A stretch of DNA of 64,000 nt from Tragulus kanchil (GCA_022376925.1 JAIOJX010000004.1:123653123-123717122), one strand, 5' to 3'. Counted from the stretch's first letter, positions 34,580 through 45,930 are shown. Notes: a model not told the origin generated them from the letters alone. Program-made: numbers and translations.

Positions 34580-34910
34580 AAAAATGTGCTTACCAATACT
34601 TCCCCTCTGCCTGAAATATTCTTTGACCAGATAGAAAGATTCTCCTTAATCTTCAAATTCCAGCTCAACTGTATAGTGTCTGACTTTTCCCAAAGGTGAA
34701 TTAACTATTCCTGCATCTGTGTCCTCATGGGTTTTTATACCTACTTTTATTAAATATTTCGCTTTTTATTAATATGTCTACTTTTCCCATTAATTGGGAG
34801 ACCTCTGAGGGAGGTACTACTTTTTCTTAGAATCTGTGTCTAAAATGTCTAGGTAGGTGCCCAGCAAATGGTAGGATGCCCAATAAATGTTTGATCAAGG
34901 TGAATGAAAA
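34580..34910 (+). mobile_element. L2 LINE 3' end, complete to tail
   Basis: Continuation of the L2 seen at 33425: 'gcctgaaatattctttg', 'ttgggagacctctgagggag', 'aggtgcccagcaaatggtag', then 'caataaatgtttgatcaa' at the tail, matching the L2 3' end (gagggcaggga, ggtgctcaataaat, ttgttgaatgaa). Confidence 0.75.
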
Positions 34911-35189
34911 TGTGGAACTTCCAAATTTGTGTCTCAAACCTTGATATTTACACAGAGCAGCAGACTGCCACCCTCCACATTCTGTCACACTCCATGCTCA
35001 GGATTGGGCCACATCTTGATCCCTCCATGCCTAGCACCTGGGCTGTGCAATAGTCTCCCAAATTCTATCCTTCCTGTTTTGCTGGAGAATCCAAACTATA
35101 ATGATGTTTGCTGGTAAAATTAGTGAGGTCCTAAAGATAAAACACAGTTACTTTATAGGATTTTTGGAAACTAACACTGAATTTCCATC
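34911..35189. other. Unassigned sequence
   Basis: No recognised gene. The plus-strand frame at 34929-35117 has no known domain and recurs at 36050-36238. Confidence 0.5.
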
Positions 35190-35420
35190 CACCAGATTCA
35201 TTCAACAAGTGCTGGAGAGGCTGCACCATGACAGATTTGTTCTAGGAAGGTAAGATGCATCAAGGAACAAAGCTTATATGACATGGTCACACCTTCATGA
35301 AGCTTGCATTCTACTTGGGAGAGACAGTAAACAATCATAAACATAATAAAGAGGTAAATCACTAAAGTGCTACTCAGAGAAAATTATCCTAGGACAAGGG
35401 GTTCAGGAAGGCTAGGTAAC
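35190..35420 (+). mobile_element. Ancient mammal-wide repeat, family uncertain
   Basis: 'attcattcaacaagtgctgg', 'cttcatgaagcttgcattct', 'gggagagacagtaaacaatc' match the common old pattern 'attcattcaacaaatattta', 'catggagcttacattct', 'gacagacaataaaca'. Same type as 7240-7440. Family name not certain. Confidence 0.55.
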
Positions 35421-35766
35421 AGGTGGAAAAATGCTGAGATGCCTTCCTTGCCCGGGACTCAGCAGCATATTATGGAACTGAGCATGTGATGGTTGTGAAC
35501 ACTCTAGAAGAGCCCCCTTGACTCTCCCCACCCCTGGCCTCAGCCTCCCCTCTGCCCCCGAGTTGTGTTGGCTGAGAGGATGGCAGGAGAATCATGAAGG
35601 GAAGAAAACAACTGAGCAATGTATTTACCCTTTCTTTCCTCTATTGAAAGGCAACAGGGGAAAATGATTTCATAATCTGGAAATTCTTAGTCAAGACTTA
35701 TGAGGAGGTCTTAGAGCCAGTAAGCTTGTAAATCAGCTCTTCCAAAAAATGCATCTGCTGTTCCTT

Positions 35767-36031
35767 TTAATCTTCAAATTCCAGCTCAACTGTATAGTGT
35801 CTGACTTTTCCCAAAGGTGAATTAACTATTCCTGCATCTGTGTCCTCATGGGTTTTTATACCTACTTTTATTAAATATTTCGCTTTTTATTAATATGTCT
35901 ACTTTTCCCATTAATTGGGAGACCTCTGAGGGAGGTACTACTTTTTCTTAGAATCTGTGTCTAAAATGTCTAGGTAGGTGCCCAGCAAATGGTAGGATGC
36001 CCAATAAATGTTTGATCAAGGTGAATGAAAA
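35767..36031 (+). mobile_element. L2 LINE 3' end, partial copy in duplication 13
   Basis: Repeats 34646-34910 at +1121. Confidence 0.7.
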
Positions 36032-36310
36032 TGTGGAACTTCCAAATTTGTGTCTCAAACCTTGATATTTACACAGAGCAGCAGACTGCCACCCTCCACA
36101 TTCTGTCACACTCCATGCTCAGGATTGGGCCACATCTTGATCCCTCCATGCCTAGCACCTGGGCTGTGCAATAGTCTCCCAAATTCTATCCTTCCTGTTT
36201 TGCTGGAGAATCCAAACTATAATGATGTTTGCTGGTAAAATTAGTGAGGTCCTAAAGATAAAACACAGTTACTTTATAGGATTTTTGGAAACTAACACTG
36301 AATTTCCATC

Positions 36311-36541
36311 CACCAGATTCATTCAACAAGTGCTGGAGAGGCTGCACCATGACAGATTTGTTCTAGGAAGGTAAGATGCATCAAGGAACAAAGCTTATAT
36401 GACATGGTCACACCTTCATGAAGCTTGCATTCTACTTGGGAGAGACAGTAAACAATCATAAACATAATAAAGAGGTAAATCACTAAAGTGCTACTCAGAG
36501 AAAATTATCCTAGGACAAGGGGTTCAGGAAGGCTAGGTAAC
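36311..36541 (+). mobile_element. Ancient repeat, second copy in duplication 13
   Basis: Repeats 35190-35420 at +1121. Confidence 0.55.
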
Positions 36542-36841
36542 AGGTGGAAAAATGCTGAGATGCCTTCCTTGCCCGGGACTCAGCAGCATATTATGGAACT
36601 GAGCATGTGATGGTTGTGAACACTCTAGAAGAGCCCCCTTGACTCTCCCCACCCCTGGCCTCAGCCTCCCCTCTGCCCCCGAGTTGTGTTGGCTGAGAGG
36701 ATGGCAGGAGAATCATGAAGGGAAGAAAACAACTGAGCAATGTATTTACCCTTTCTTTCCTCTATTGAAAGGCAACAGGGGAAAATGATTTCATAATCTG
36801 GAAATTCTTAGTCAAGACTTATGAGGAGGTCTTAGAGCCAG

Positions 36842-38399
36842 AAATAAAGCTTGTTATCATTTATTTCATGAATTTCAAAAAAAATAGGTATTTCACTTCC
36901 GAGCTCTTAAAAACGCAAAGGCATGTGATTGTCTTGACTCTCTCTGATGGATTCAGAGTCACCCGCAGGAATGATCAGGATCTGGGCAAGGCCATCCACG
37001 TGCAGCCAGCAGGTGGGAAGGAACCAAACAAGACAGGTCTCAACAGACCATGTGAATGAATGTTCCCCTTTAAATGATTTAAGGAACAAGAATTTTTAAG
37101 TGTTTTAAATATTTGGGATTATTTTGTCTATTCTCCCACCACATACAAAAGCTTGTTTTTTAAAAAAGCATTTGATAGACAATCCTCCAGCTTCCGTCTG
37201 GATAATTATATTCATGAGTAACCCATTAGCTCCTTCATTGGAAACCAAGTTCCATTTTGTGATTGCATCATTTGTTAAAAGTACTCTAGCCAGAATCTGC
37301 TATTCTATTATTTATACCTGTTTCTATCTCTAAAGCACATAGGGAAAAGTTAAATTTTAAATTTGTTTTTTCCATGAGACACACTTTCCACATGTCTCAC
37401 CATTAGTTACCTCTCTTCCAGTCCAGACACATGTAGGTCCTTCCATTACTTCTCGTGTGATGAGGTTTCCAGACCCTATACCATCCCCTAGACCTCTTCC
37501 TTAATTATACTCCAGTTCATAAAATCCTTCATAAGTTGCTGTTCCCAGTATCAAATTCAATAACATATGGTCACTACAAGATAGAGGAGGGCCATGAACC
37601 TCCAGCTAGGTTCTCTGGAGCAATGAAAATGGCAGAAGTGTTGGAGTCTGAGAGAAGTGGTAGGACCCCGGCCTCTGACCCTGCTTGCATTGTCACTCAG
37701 CCTATACTCCAAGGAAGTGAATTTAGCAATCTTACCATGATCGGGGCATTTCCATCCCTTCTTTGCTTTCACATTCAATCATTTCCTACTCTGTCTTCAT
37801 ATATGACTTGGTTCTTTCCATTTATCCTCACTATTTTTAAAGGAAGTATAAATATAAAAATTAAAAAAGGAATGTGAATGAGAAAGGAATCTGAGTGGGT
37901 ACGAAAAAGTTTTTCATAGCAACTTTATAGAAATTAGGTGCACAGAGTATTTCCAATTACTAAAGAAGCTAACAATCTAATTTGCTAATCAGACTCTCCA
38001 AGGGTATGTGAAAACCCAAGAGGAATAATACTGATCCCTTTGCATACCAAAGGAACAGACCTGCCTACCACCTGGCCACCCAGGGAAGCCAGGAAAGGTC
38101 AGGTGAGGGGAGGCACTGCTGAAGAGTCCTGGCTGGGAAAACCACTTAGGCAGGGCCAGGTCTATTGAGGAGAGAGAGGACCTACAGGGTAAGAACTTTT
38201 CCCTCAACTTCGTTGGCCCTCGGCAGCACACGCTGAACCAGGTGAAGCCTGAGACTCCTCAGAGGAACTCATGATATCTTGAATGAAGGACATTTTGGGA
38301 GCTACGTCAAATAGGCCTCAAGTGTTGTGGACAAAGAGCAAGTGTCTGTCAAAATTAAGTTTGTTTCTCATACGTTTTCCTAACGTGACAGCAACATTC
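36842..38399. other. Unassigned sequence
   Basis: A non-duplicated stretch. Frames at 36868-37059, 37124-37333, 37536-37877 and 37989-38231 are short and without motifs. I cannot support a gene. Confidence 0.5.
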
Positions 38400-38560
38400 C
38401 TAGCAACCAAGTCAGTTTTTCTTCACCGCAGTCCTGTGAAGGTGTGATCAGCCTCCCCATGTCACTAAGGAGAGCTGGTGAGAGAAGCAAAACAACTGGA
38501 CCAGATGGCGCACTGGGGTAGAGGTAGGGGCTGGATGGGAACCCAGAGCCGTTCTGAGTC
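38400..38560 (-). mobile_element. Possible MIR SINE, antisense
   Basis: 'gtcctgtgaaggtgtgatca', 'tccccatgtcactaaggaga' and 'gcaaaacaactggaccagat' are in the right order for an antisense MIR, but divergence is high. Confidence 0.4.
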
Positions 38561-38771
38561 AAGCCCATTCTTGGGTCCTCCATGTCCTCTCCAGTTATCC
38601 ACGCCAACAATTCTGTCTATCTTGTGCTTTTCAACTAGCAGACGACAAATATCTGTCTGAGACAAAGAATTTTAAAAGTTATCCCATCTATATGTGTGTG
38701 TATATGAATATGAATTTTTGAATTGTTTAGAAAAATTAAATTATTAACTGTGGGTTTCTCTGTTACTATCA

Positions 38772-38900
38772 TTGTTTAGTCACTACATCATGTCTGATTC
38801 TTTGCAATCCCATGGACTGCAGCATGTCAAGCTTCCCTGTCCTTCACTATCTCGTGGAGTTTGGTCAAACTCTTGTCCATTGAGTCAGTGTACCATCCAG
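38772..38900 (-). mobile_element. BovB 3' end fragment, antisense
   Basis: 'catgtctgattctttgcaat', 'ccatggactgcagcatgtca', 'tgtccattgagtcagtg' is the reverse of the BovB 3' end. Duplication 14 starts inside it at 38868. Confidence 0.88.
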
Positions 38901-39013
38901 GGAGTGAAAAATTTTAGAAAGTGGGAGGGAGTAGGGGGAATCAAAGAACGAGGATTTTTATACTTTTATAGTCTAGTTTTCTTTTCATTTTTATTGAGGT
39001 ATAGTTGATTTAT

Positions 39014-39229
39014 GGGGCTTCCCAGGTGGTACTAGTGGTAAAGAAGCCACTTACCTATGCGGGAGACATAAGAGCCACCTGTTCAATCCTTGGGTTGGGA
39101 CGATCCCCTGGAGGAGGGCCTGGCAACCCATTCCAGTGTTCTTGCTTGAAGAATTCTATAGACAGAGGAGACAGGAGAATTCCATAGGGTCTCACAGAGT
39201 TGAACATGACTGAAGTGACTTAGCATGCA
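39014..39229 (+). mobile_element. Bov-tA SINE
   Basis: Starts 'ggggcttcccaggtggta', ends 'ctgaagtgacttagcatgca'. Flanked by 'atagttgatttat' (39001-39013) and 'atagttaatttat' (about 39232-39245), a target-site duplication with one mismatch. Confidence 0.9.
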
Positions 39230-39693
39230 CATATAGTTAATTTATAGTGTTATGTTTCATGCATACAGCATAGTGATTCACGAAGTTAAAGGTTATACTC
39301 CATTTATAGCTATTATAAAATAATTTTCTTTTAAATCAGAGAGTATAAAACCTGAACCTACATAACACAAACTTCATCTGTATCAGAAGTTGGGTATTCA
39401 TATAATCCTAAAATTCTGGCTTTATATATGCTGGGATGGCAAGTTCCTCTAGTGTATTTGTTGTAAAATAATTTGACAAGCAACATGCTAGAAACACATT
39501 TGTTTTGTAATGTGAGATGAGGTACTTCCTCTCATCAATGTATTATATAATTTTTAGGTATAACAATAGATAGCTTTTATTCTATATTCCTTATTTTCTA
39601 TTTTTATTATTTATTTGCCTTATTTATTTTTCTATTTAATATTTTCCTAGTCCCCTTCTTCTAAGAAGGATTTGAGGTACCTCCTGGAGAAAC
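39230..39693. other. Unassigned AT-rich sequence
   Basis: AT-rich, no recognised gene or repeat. It ends with T/A-rich low-complexity DNA at 39590-39650. Confidence 0.5.
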
Positions 39694-39899
39694 GTGGGCT
39701 TCCCTGGTGGCTCAGATGGCAAAGAATCTCTCCACAATTTAAGAGACCAGGTTCAATCTCTGGGTCAGGAATGCCCCCTGGAGAAGGGAATGGCAGCCCA
39801 CTCCAGTATTCCTGCCTGGGAAATCCCATGGACAGAGGAGCCTGGCAGGCTACATTCCAGGGGTCACAAACAGTTAGACATGACTGAGAGACTGAACAA
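39694..39899 (+). mobile_element. Bov-tA SINE
   Basis: 'gggcttccctggtggctcag' start, 'ctggagaagggaatggcagc' middle, 'acatgactgagagactgaac' end. The best-preserved Bov-tA in the window by eye. Open frames over it are SINE-derived. Confidence 0.93.
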
Positions 39900-40145
39900 C
39901 ATAAATACATCAACAGTTTCACTTATGCATTTATAACTCACAAAAGAATTAATAAACATTTTGAACCACATTTGCATGCCTGATGCATGATGGGTTTGTT
40001 AACTCTTGTCCATTGAGTCAGTGTACCATCCAGGGAGTGAAAAATTTTAGAAAGTGGGAGGAGTAGGGGGAATCAAAGAACGAGGATTTTTATACTTTTA
40101 TAGTCTAGTTTTCTTTTCATTTTTATTGAGGTATAGTTGATTTAT

Positions 40146-40361
40146 GGGGCTTCCCAGGTGGTACTAGTGGTAAAGAAGCCACTTACCTATGCGGGAGACA
40201 TAAGAGCCACCTGTTCAATCCTTGGGTTGGGACGATCCCCTGGAGGAGGGCCTGGCAACCCATTCCAGTGTTCTTGCTTGAAGAATTCTATAGACAGAGG
40301 AGACAGGAGAATTCCATAGGGTCTCACAGAGTTGAACATGACTGAAGTGACTTAGCATGCA
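40146..40361 (+). mobile_element. Bov-tA SINE, second copy in duplication 14
   Basis: Repeats 39014-39229 at +1132. Confidence 0.9.
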
Positions 40362-40825
40362 CATATAGTTAATTTATAGTGTTATGTTTCATGCATACAG
40401 CATAGTGATTCACGAAGTTAAAGGTTATACTCCATTTATAGCTATTATAAAATAATTTTCTTTTAAATCAGAGAGTATAAAACCTGAACCTACATAACAC
40501 AAACTTCATCTGTATCAGAAGTTGGGTATTCATATAATCCTAAAATTCTGGCTTTATATATGCTGGGATGGCAAGTTCCTCTAGTGTATTTGTTGTAAAA
40601 TAATTTGACAAGCAACATGCTAGAAACACATTTGTTTTGTAATGTGAGATGAGGTACTTCCTCTCATCAATGTATTATATAATTTTTAGGTATAACAATA
40701 GATAGCTTTTATTCTATATTCCTTATTTTCTATTTTTATTATTTATTTGCCTTATTTATTTTTCTATTTAATATTTTCCTAGTCCCCTTCTTCTAAGAAG
40801 GATTTGAGGTACCTCCTGGAGAAAC

Positions 40826-41031
40826 GTGGGCTTCCCTGGTGGCTCAGATGGCAAAGAATCTCTCCACAATTTAAGAGACCAGGTTCAATCTCTGGGTCAG
40901 GAATGCCCCCTGGAGAAGGGAATGGCAGCCCACTCCAGTATTCCTGCCTGGGAAATCCCATGGACAGAGGAGCCTGGCAGGCTACATTCCAGGGGTCACA
41001 AACAGTTAGACATGACTGAGAGACTGAACAA
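40826..41031 (+). mobile_element. Bov-tA SINE, second copy in duplication 14
   Basis: Repeats 39694-39899 at +1132. Confidence 0.93.
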
Positions 41032-41127
41032 CATAAATACATCAACAGTTTCACTTATGCATTTATAACTCACAAAAGAATTAATAAACATTTTGAACCA
41101 CATTTGCATGCCTGATGCATGATGGGT

Positions 41128-41619
41128 GTTGATTCCAAAATGAAAATTATCAAAACACAATTTACGGTCTTTTTTTCCCCTTTAGAGAACTCTCTGTAAA
41201 TAAATATGCAGAAATAAACATTAGTAACTTTAAATTATTGAAAGTGGTCATAATAGGACTGGTAGAATCCACAGCCCAATATTTGTGGCATGAATCAAGG
41301 TCATTCATCCCTGATAAAATTCCCCACTATCTTTTCATACTGCTATACACCAAGTTTATCTTTCTGAGCATGCAATTCCAATTGCAAAATTCTTTCTTTT
41401 GGTTAAGTCTTCATTTGCAGAATGGCCTTGTCAAAATTGAAATATTTATTTAAGATGAGAAACAAATTAATTTATTAGAAACTTTTTACATGTTCACAGA
41501 GATGAATTAAGTGATTATACATTTTTAAAACAAAGTGGTTATTTAATTTATGCTTTCCTCCAAGAATTCATATTTTGAAGGAGTTTGTATACCAAGTATA
41601 TACCCATTTTCATTGTTCT
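41128..41619. other. Unassigned AT-rich sequence
   Basis: No recognised gene or repeat. The plus-strand frame at 41238-41453 has no known domain. Confidence 0.5.
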
Positions 41620-41835
41620 CTTTGCTGCTGCTAAGTCACTTCAATCATGTCCCGACTCTGTGTGAACCCATGGACTGTAGCTCACCAGGCCTTTCCATCC
41701 ATGGAATTCTCTAGACAAGAACACTGGAGTGGGTTGCCATGCCCTCCTCCAGGGGGATCTTCTCAACCCAGGGGTGGAATCCGCGTTTCCTGCATTGCAG
41801 GCAGATTCCTCACCAGTGAGCCACCAGGGAAGACC
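41620..41835 (-). mobile_element. Bov-tA SINE
   Basis: Plus strand reads 'gctgctgctaagtcacttca', 'ccatggactgtagctcacca', 'gatcttctcaacccagg', 'gccaccagggaagacc'. Minus orientation. Followed at once by a GATA/TA microsatellite, a common arrangement next to SINE ends. Confidence 0.9.
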
Positions 41836-41836
41836 C

Positions 41837-41900
41837 ATACATAGATAGATAGATAGATAGATATAGCATATATATTTTTATATATATATATATATATTTA
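41837..41900. repeat. (ATAG)n and (TA)n microsatellite
   Basis: Compound simple repeat: about six ATAG units (41840-41862), then a TA-rich run. Confidence 0.9.
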
Positions 41901-41908
41901 TGTATATT

Positions 41909-41998
41909 TGAGACCCTATGGACTGTAGCTCACCAGGCTTCTCTGTATGTGCAATTTTCCAGGCAAGAATACTGGAGTGAGTTGCCATTTCCTTCCCC
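41909..41998 (-). mobile_element. Bov-tA fragment, antisense
   Basis: 'ctatggactgtagctcacca', 'ccaggcaagaatactggagt' and 'gttgccatttccttcccc' are the Bov-tA middle on the minus strand. Head and 3' end are missing. Confidence 0.8.
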
Positions 41999-42232
41999 TT
42001 GTTCTTTTTATATAAATACAAAATCGACCTGCAGATCTCTGAAATAAAATTAGGTAGCATAGTTTCACTCAATGTGTGCAAATTTGATGTTTCATATTTC
42101 CTACCTGACTTTATTACAGATAATATATATTTTTGCATTAGAATAAATTGATTATACATAGATATAGACAATGCTAATATAATTTGTTTATATATACTCT
42201 AGAATTTTAATTTTAAAACATTTTACATGGTA

Positions 42233-42720
42233 GAAAAAAATGAACACAAAAGAATATAGAATAAAAAAATATATGCAACAAATAAGACAGAAGAAAAATT
42301 TAATGAACCTATAAAGAGGTCTTAAAAACTGATTTCTAAAAGAATAGACAAATTACCCAATAGAAAAACAGACACTTGAAAGGTGGTTAAGAAGGGACAA
42401 TTCACAGAAAAATAAGAATAATTATAAATATATGAAAAGATACTCAGATTTATGCATGCTAAAAATGTTAATCAAAACCAAAATTTTTATTAGTCTATCA
42501 TATTGGAAAAAATATATTAGTAATATACATTATTAGGGTGTGGGGACAAAGACATTCTTATTGAATGTCAATTAAGAATGTAAATAGGTAAAATCTATTT
42601 TCAGGACAATTTAGCATGTTGATAAAATTTTAAGTGTACGTATCCTTTTATGCAAAAATTCCTTTAGAGGTATGTACTTATAAACTCACATAATTTTGTT
42701 AAATTATACAAATGAAAGCA
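42233..42720 (+). mobile_element. Old L1M ORF2-region fragment
   Basis: 'gaaaagatactcagatttat', 'tgttaatcaaaaccaaaat', 'gggtgtggggacaaagacat', 'ggacaatttagcatgttg' follow old L1M ORF2 ('gaaaagatgctcaac', 'aaatgcaaattaaaac', 'gagggtgtggggaaac', 'ggcaatttggcaat'). Its end from 42621 is duplicated at 43672. Confidence 0.75.
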
Positions 42721-43314
42721 ATTCAAAAATGATTCTATAGTCTTTATCTTTCATCTTTTTGAAATGGTATATTGTTTCTCTGAAAAGACTTGTAATTATT
42801 ACGTGGTTATGCTTATCCATTTGTTCATCACAGGCTATTTCCTCATATAGTTAACTCTGCCTTAAGATTAGACCAAATACCACCACTGTTCATTTCAGGA
42901 AACCAAACCAAGAGCACATTCACTCAGTTACTCAGAATGAAAGTAGAGATTCGATCTTAATTCTAACTGACTTCAAAACCTATGAGGTTTTCACCTCATT
43001 ATAGTCAATCTTAAAATGTTGAAAAGATTGATACTTTGAAAGTAACTTGGGGATCACCACCACTGTCTTAATTCTTATCAATTTGGGGCCACCAGGTAGG
43101 AGAAAGGATTCTTAGCTGTTGATGCACAGGTCTCCTTAGTGTGGTCCCTCATTATACTTCTTAGCTTTTGCTAGATAACGTATGCACTCAAATCTTTATC
43201 AACCTTAGAATGTTGGACACATTTCCATGTTTGTGGAGATTTATCTCTAAAGGTATTAATGCTTTCAATGAATTTGCATGTGAGGAATTAACACATCAGA
43301 AAAATTGATAATAT
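42721..43314. other. Unassigned AT-rich sequence
   Basis: No gene or repeat recognised. Repeated at 43772-44365. Confidence 0.5.
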
Positions 43315-43397
43315 AGCTAATCAATAAGGACCTACTGTACAATACAGGGAACTCTACTCAATATTCTATATATGGGAAAAGAATCAGAAAGGGAATG

Positions 43398-43437
<40 letters not shown>

Positions 43438-43518
43438 CCATTTTGCTGTACATATGAAACTAACATAACATTGCAAATCAATTATACCCTAATATCAAAT
43501 AAAATTAAATTTAAAAAG
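43315..43518 (+). mobile_element. L1 3' end tail
   Basis: 'aaggacctactgtacaatac', 'agggaactctactcaatatt', then a TA run and 'ttgctgtacatatgaaacta', ending 'aaattaaatttaaaa': the artiodactyl L1 3' UTR tail. Confidence 0.85.
43401..43434. repeat. (AT)n microsatellite
   Basis: About 17 AT units inside the L1 3' UTR. Second copy at 44452-44485, same length. Confidence 0.9.
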
Positions 43519-43523
43519 ACTGA

Positions 43524-43671
43524 TAACTATATGACCCAGCAATCCCACTATTAGACTTACACCCTGATCAAATTAAAATTGAAAGAGACACCTGTACCCA
43601 GTGTTCATTGCAGTACTCTATACAATAGCTAGAACATGGAAGCAACCTGGATGCCCATCGACGAATGAATG
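43524..43671 (+). mobile_element. L1 ORF2 end fragment, cut by duplication 15
   Basis: 'atgacccagcaatcccacta' to 'gaatgaatggataaa', the ORF2 region just upstream of the L1 3' end. Continues properly only in the second copy. Confidence 0.85.
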
Positions 43672-44365
43672 GATAAAATTTTAAGTGTACGTATCCTTTT
43701 ATGCAAAAATTCCTTTAGAGGTATGTACTTATAAACTCACATAATTTTGTTAAATTATACAAATGAAAGCAATTCAAAAATGATTCTATAGTCTTTATCT
43801 TTCATCTTTTTGAAATGGTATATTGTTTCTCTGAAAAGACTTGTAATTATTACGTGGTTATGCTTATCCATTTGTTCATCACAGGCTATTTCCTCATATA
43901 GTTAACTCTGCCTTAAGATTAGACCAAATACCACCACTGTTCATTTCAGGAAACCAAACCAAGAGCACATTCACTCAGTTACTCAGAATGAAAGTAGAGA
44001 TTCGATCTTAATTCTAACTGACTTCAAAACCTATGAGGTTTTCACCTCATTATAGTCAATCTTAAAATGTTGAAAAGATTGATACTTTGAAAGTAACTTG
44101 GGGATCACCACCACTGTCTTAATTCTTATCAATTTGGGGCCACCAGGTAGGAGAAAGGATTCTTAGCTGTTGATGCACAGGTCTCCTTAGTGTGGTCCCT
44201 CATTATACTTCTTAGCTTTTGCTAGATAACGTATGCACTCAAATCTTTATCAACCTTAGAATGTTGGACACATTTCCATGTTTGTGGAGATTTATCTCTA
44301 AAGGTATTAATGCTTTCAATGAATTTGCATGTGAGGAATTAACACATCAGAAAAATTGATAATAT

Positions 44366-44448
44366 AGCTAATCAATAAGGACCTACTGTACAATACAGGG
44401 AACTCTACTCAATATTCTATATATGGGAAAAGAATCAGAAAGGGAATG

Positions 44449-44488
<40 letters not shown>

Positions 44489-44569
44489 CCATTTTGCTGT
44501 ACATATGAAACTAACATAACATTGCAAATCAATTATACCCTAATATCAAATAAAATTAAATTTAAAAAG
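44366..44569 (+). mobile_element. L1 3' end tail, second copy
   Basis: Repeats 43315-43518 at +1051. Confidence 0.85.
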
Positions 44570-44574
44570 ACTGA

Positions 44575-45237
44575 TAACTATATGACCCAGCAATCCCACT
44601 ATTAGACTTACACCCTGATCAAATTAAAATTGAAAGAGACACCTGTACCCAGTGTTCATTGCAGTACTCTATACAATAGCTAGAACATGGAAGCAACCTG
44701 GATGCCCATCGACGAATGAATGGATAAAGAAGCTATGGTACATATATACAATGGAAAATTTCTCAGCTGTAAAAAGAAATGCAGATGAACCAGTTCTAAT
44801 GAGGTGGATGAATCTAGAACCTATTATACAAAGTGAAGTAAGTCAAAAAGAAAAGGACAAATACAGTATACTAACACATATATATGAGATTTAGTAAGAT
44901 GGTACCAATAAATACACACACAGAACAGCGATGGAGAAACAGACATAGAGAAAAGACCTATGAACATTGAGGGGAGGGAGGAATGAGTGAGGAGTTTGGA
45001 AAAAGTAACATGGAAACCTACATTGTCATGTGTAAAAGAGATAACCATTGTGAATGCACTGTGTAACCACAAGGGATCTTACACGGGGGCTAGGCAACAA
45101 TCTGGAGAGGTGCGTGTGGGGGAGTGGTAGGGTGACTCAGGTGGGAGGGATCAAAGATATGCCTATGACGGATTTGGGATTATATAGAGCTGTAAACAAC
45201 AAAACTCTGTAAAACCAAAATTAATTAAATTAAAAAA
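44575..45237 (+). mobile_element. L1 3' end (ORF2 end plus 3' UTR), 5'-truncated
   Basis: Begins in ORF2 ('atgacccagcaatcccacta'), runs through 'tatacaatggaaaatttctc' and 'aagtgaagtaagtcaaaaag', the G-rich 3' UTR (45085-45135) and an A-rich tail ending near 45237. Same subfamily as 1-487. The frame at 44652-44894 is a piece of ORF2 that soon runs into a stop. Confidence 0.9.
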
Positions 45238-45284
45238 TAAGGTCTAAAAAAAGAAGACTGATAACATTTAGGAAGGAAAGTGTC

Positions 45285-45430
45285 TGAGCAAAGGGGTGCT
45301 CCCATATAATGATGGTACTGTATGATTAGTGACCTTTCCATAAGGCATTTGGCAGCATATATAAAAATTTAAATTCTGTAAACCCTCCGAACTATCAATT
45401 CTACTTCTGGGACTATCCTAGTGTCAACTA
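45285..45430 (+). mobile_element. Old L1M fragment
   Basis: 'aaggcatttggcagcatata' followed by 'ccctccgaactatcaattct' and 'acttctgggactatccta' match the old L1M ORF2 text ('ggcaatttggcaatat', 'cccagcaattccacttctagg'). Confidence 0.6.
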
Positions 45431-45639
45431 CAAACTGGCATTTACCAATTACATTGCCAATGACTGGACAACAAGGACTTTTGTCCTCTGCCTCTGCAGA
45501 CACCAGAGGCTGTGCTGTTGAGAGTTGCTGACCTTCAATACCCACGGATGGAGATCAGGGTCAGGGAGAGGCACTCTGTGCTCCAGGGAATTTGGTGGGG
45601 CAGGTCTTTGGATAGGAGGATGCTTTTAGGAACAGATTT

Positions 45640-45930
45640 TATTATCTCAATCCTTGCATCGCCTCATATTTAGAAAAAAACTAAATCTCCTCATGGTAAC
45701 ATCAGATCCTTGTGACTAACTGGGGACTCTTTGTAAAATGACTGTTTAATGATATGAAACTTCCCCTTCACCAAAATCCTTAAATATTGATACTCCTCCT
45801 GCTGCCTCTTTGGAGCAATCTCTCAGAGCAATCTGGGGTGCTGCCTCCCAGGTTGCAGTCCTAAATATGCCCCAAATAAAACTTAACCCACAACTCACAA
45901 GTTCTTCATCTTTTTAGTCGACACTGCAGT
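45640..45930 (+). mobile_element. Probable LTR end of an old endogenous retrovirus
   Basis: 'tttggagcaatctctcagag', 'ggtgctgcctcccaggttgc', 'agtcctaaatatgcccca', then the polyadenylation signal AATAAAA near 45878 and a CA end at about 45925-45926 resemble the right part of a mammalian ERV1-type LTR. The left edge is uncertain (it may begin near 45440). No retroviral gene is present. A solo LTR or fragment is most likely. Confidence 0.5.

Larger units (their letters stand above)
32436..34745. repeat. Near-identical tandem duplication 12 (unit about 1153 bp)
   Basis: Copy A 32436-33587, copy B 33588-34745. B gains three bases in a T/C-rich stretch near 33696-33716, close to its left end. About 400 bp here (31319-31717, 32436-32836, 33588-33990) exist three times. 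Confidence 0.95.
34646..36841. repeat. Near-identical tandem duplication 13 (unit 1121 bp)
   Basis: Copy A 34646-35766, copy B 35767-36841. The bodies look identical. The last about 53 bases of A (35714-35766) differ from B's continuation (36842 on), keeping only scraps such as 'aagcttgt', again a corrupted end. The first 100 bp occur three times (33488, 34646, 35767). Confidence 0.95.
38868..41127. repeat. Near-identical tandem duplication 14 (unit about 1132 bp)
   Basis: Copy A 38868-40000, copy B 40001-41127. B loses one G in a G-rich run ('gggagggagta' to 'gggaggagta' near 40060). The unit contains two Bov-tA elements and part of a BovB. The left half of the BovB fragment is missing from the second copy, so the unit edges do not follow any element. 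Confidence 0.95.
42621..44728. repeat. Near-identical tandem duplication 15 (unit 1051 bp)
   Basis: Copy A 42621-43671, copy B 43672-44728, offset 1051 throughout, including the (TA)n run of equal length. The join uses the shared word 'ggataaa', which occurs in two different L1 segments (42620 and 44722). A real L1-L1 recombination could give such a join, but the unit size and the 19 similar cases favour the artefact reading. Confidence 0.92.

Noticed and set aside
37536..37877. A 113-codon plus-strand gene
   Set aside because: No domain, no splice or promoter context; the end translates AT-rich low-complexity DNA.
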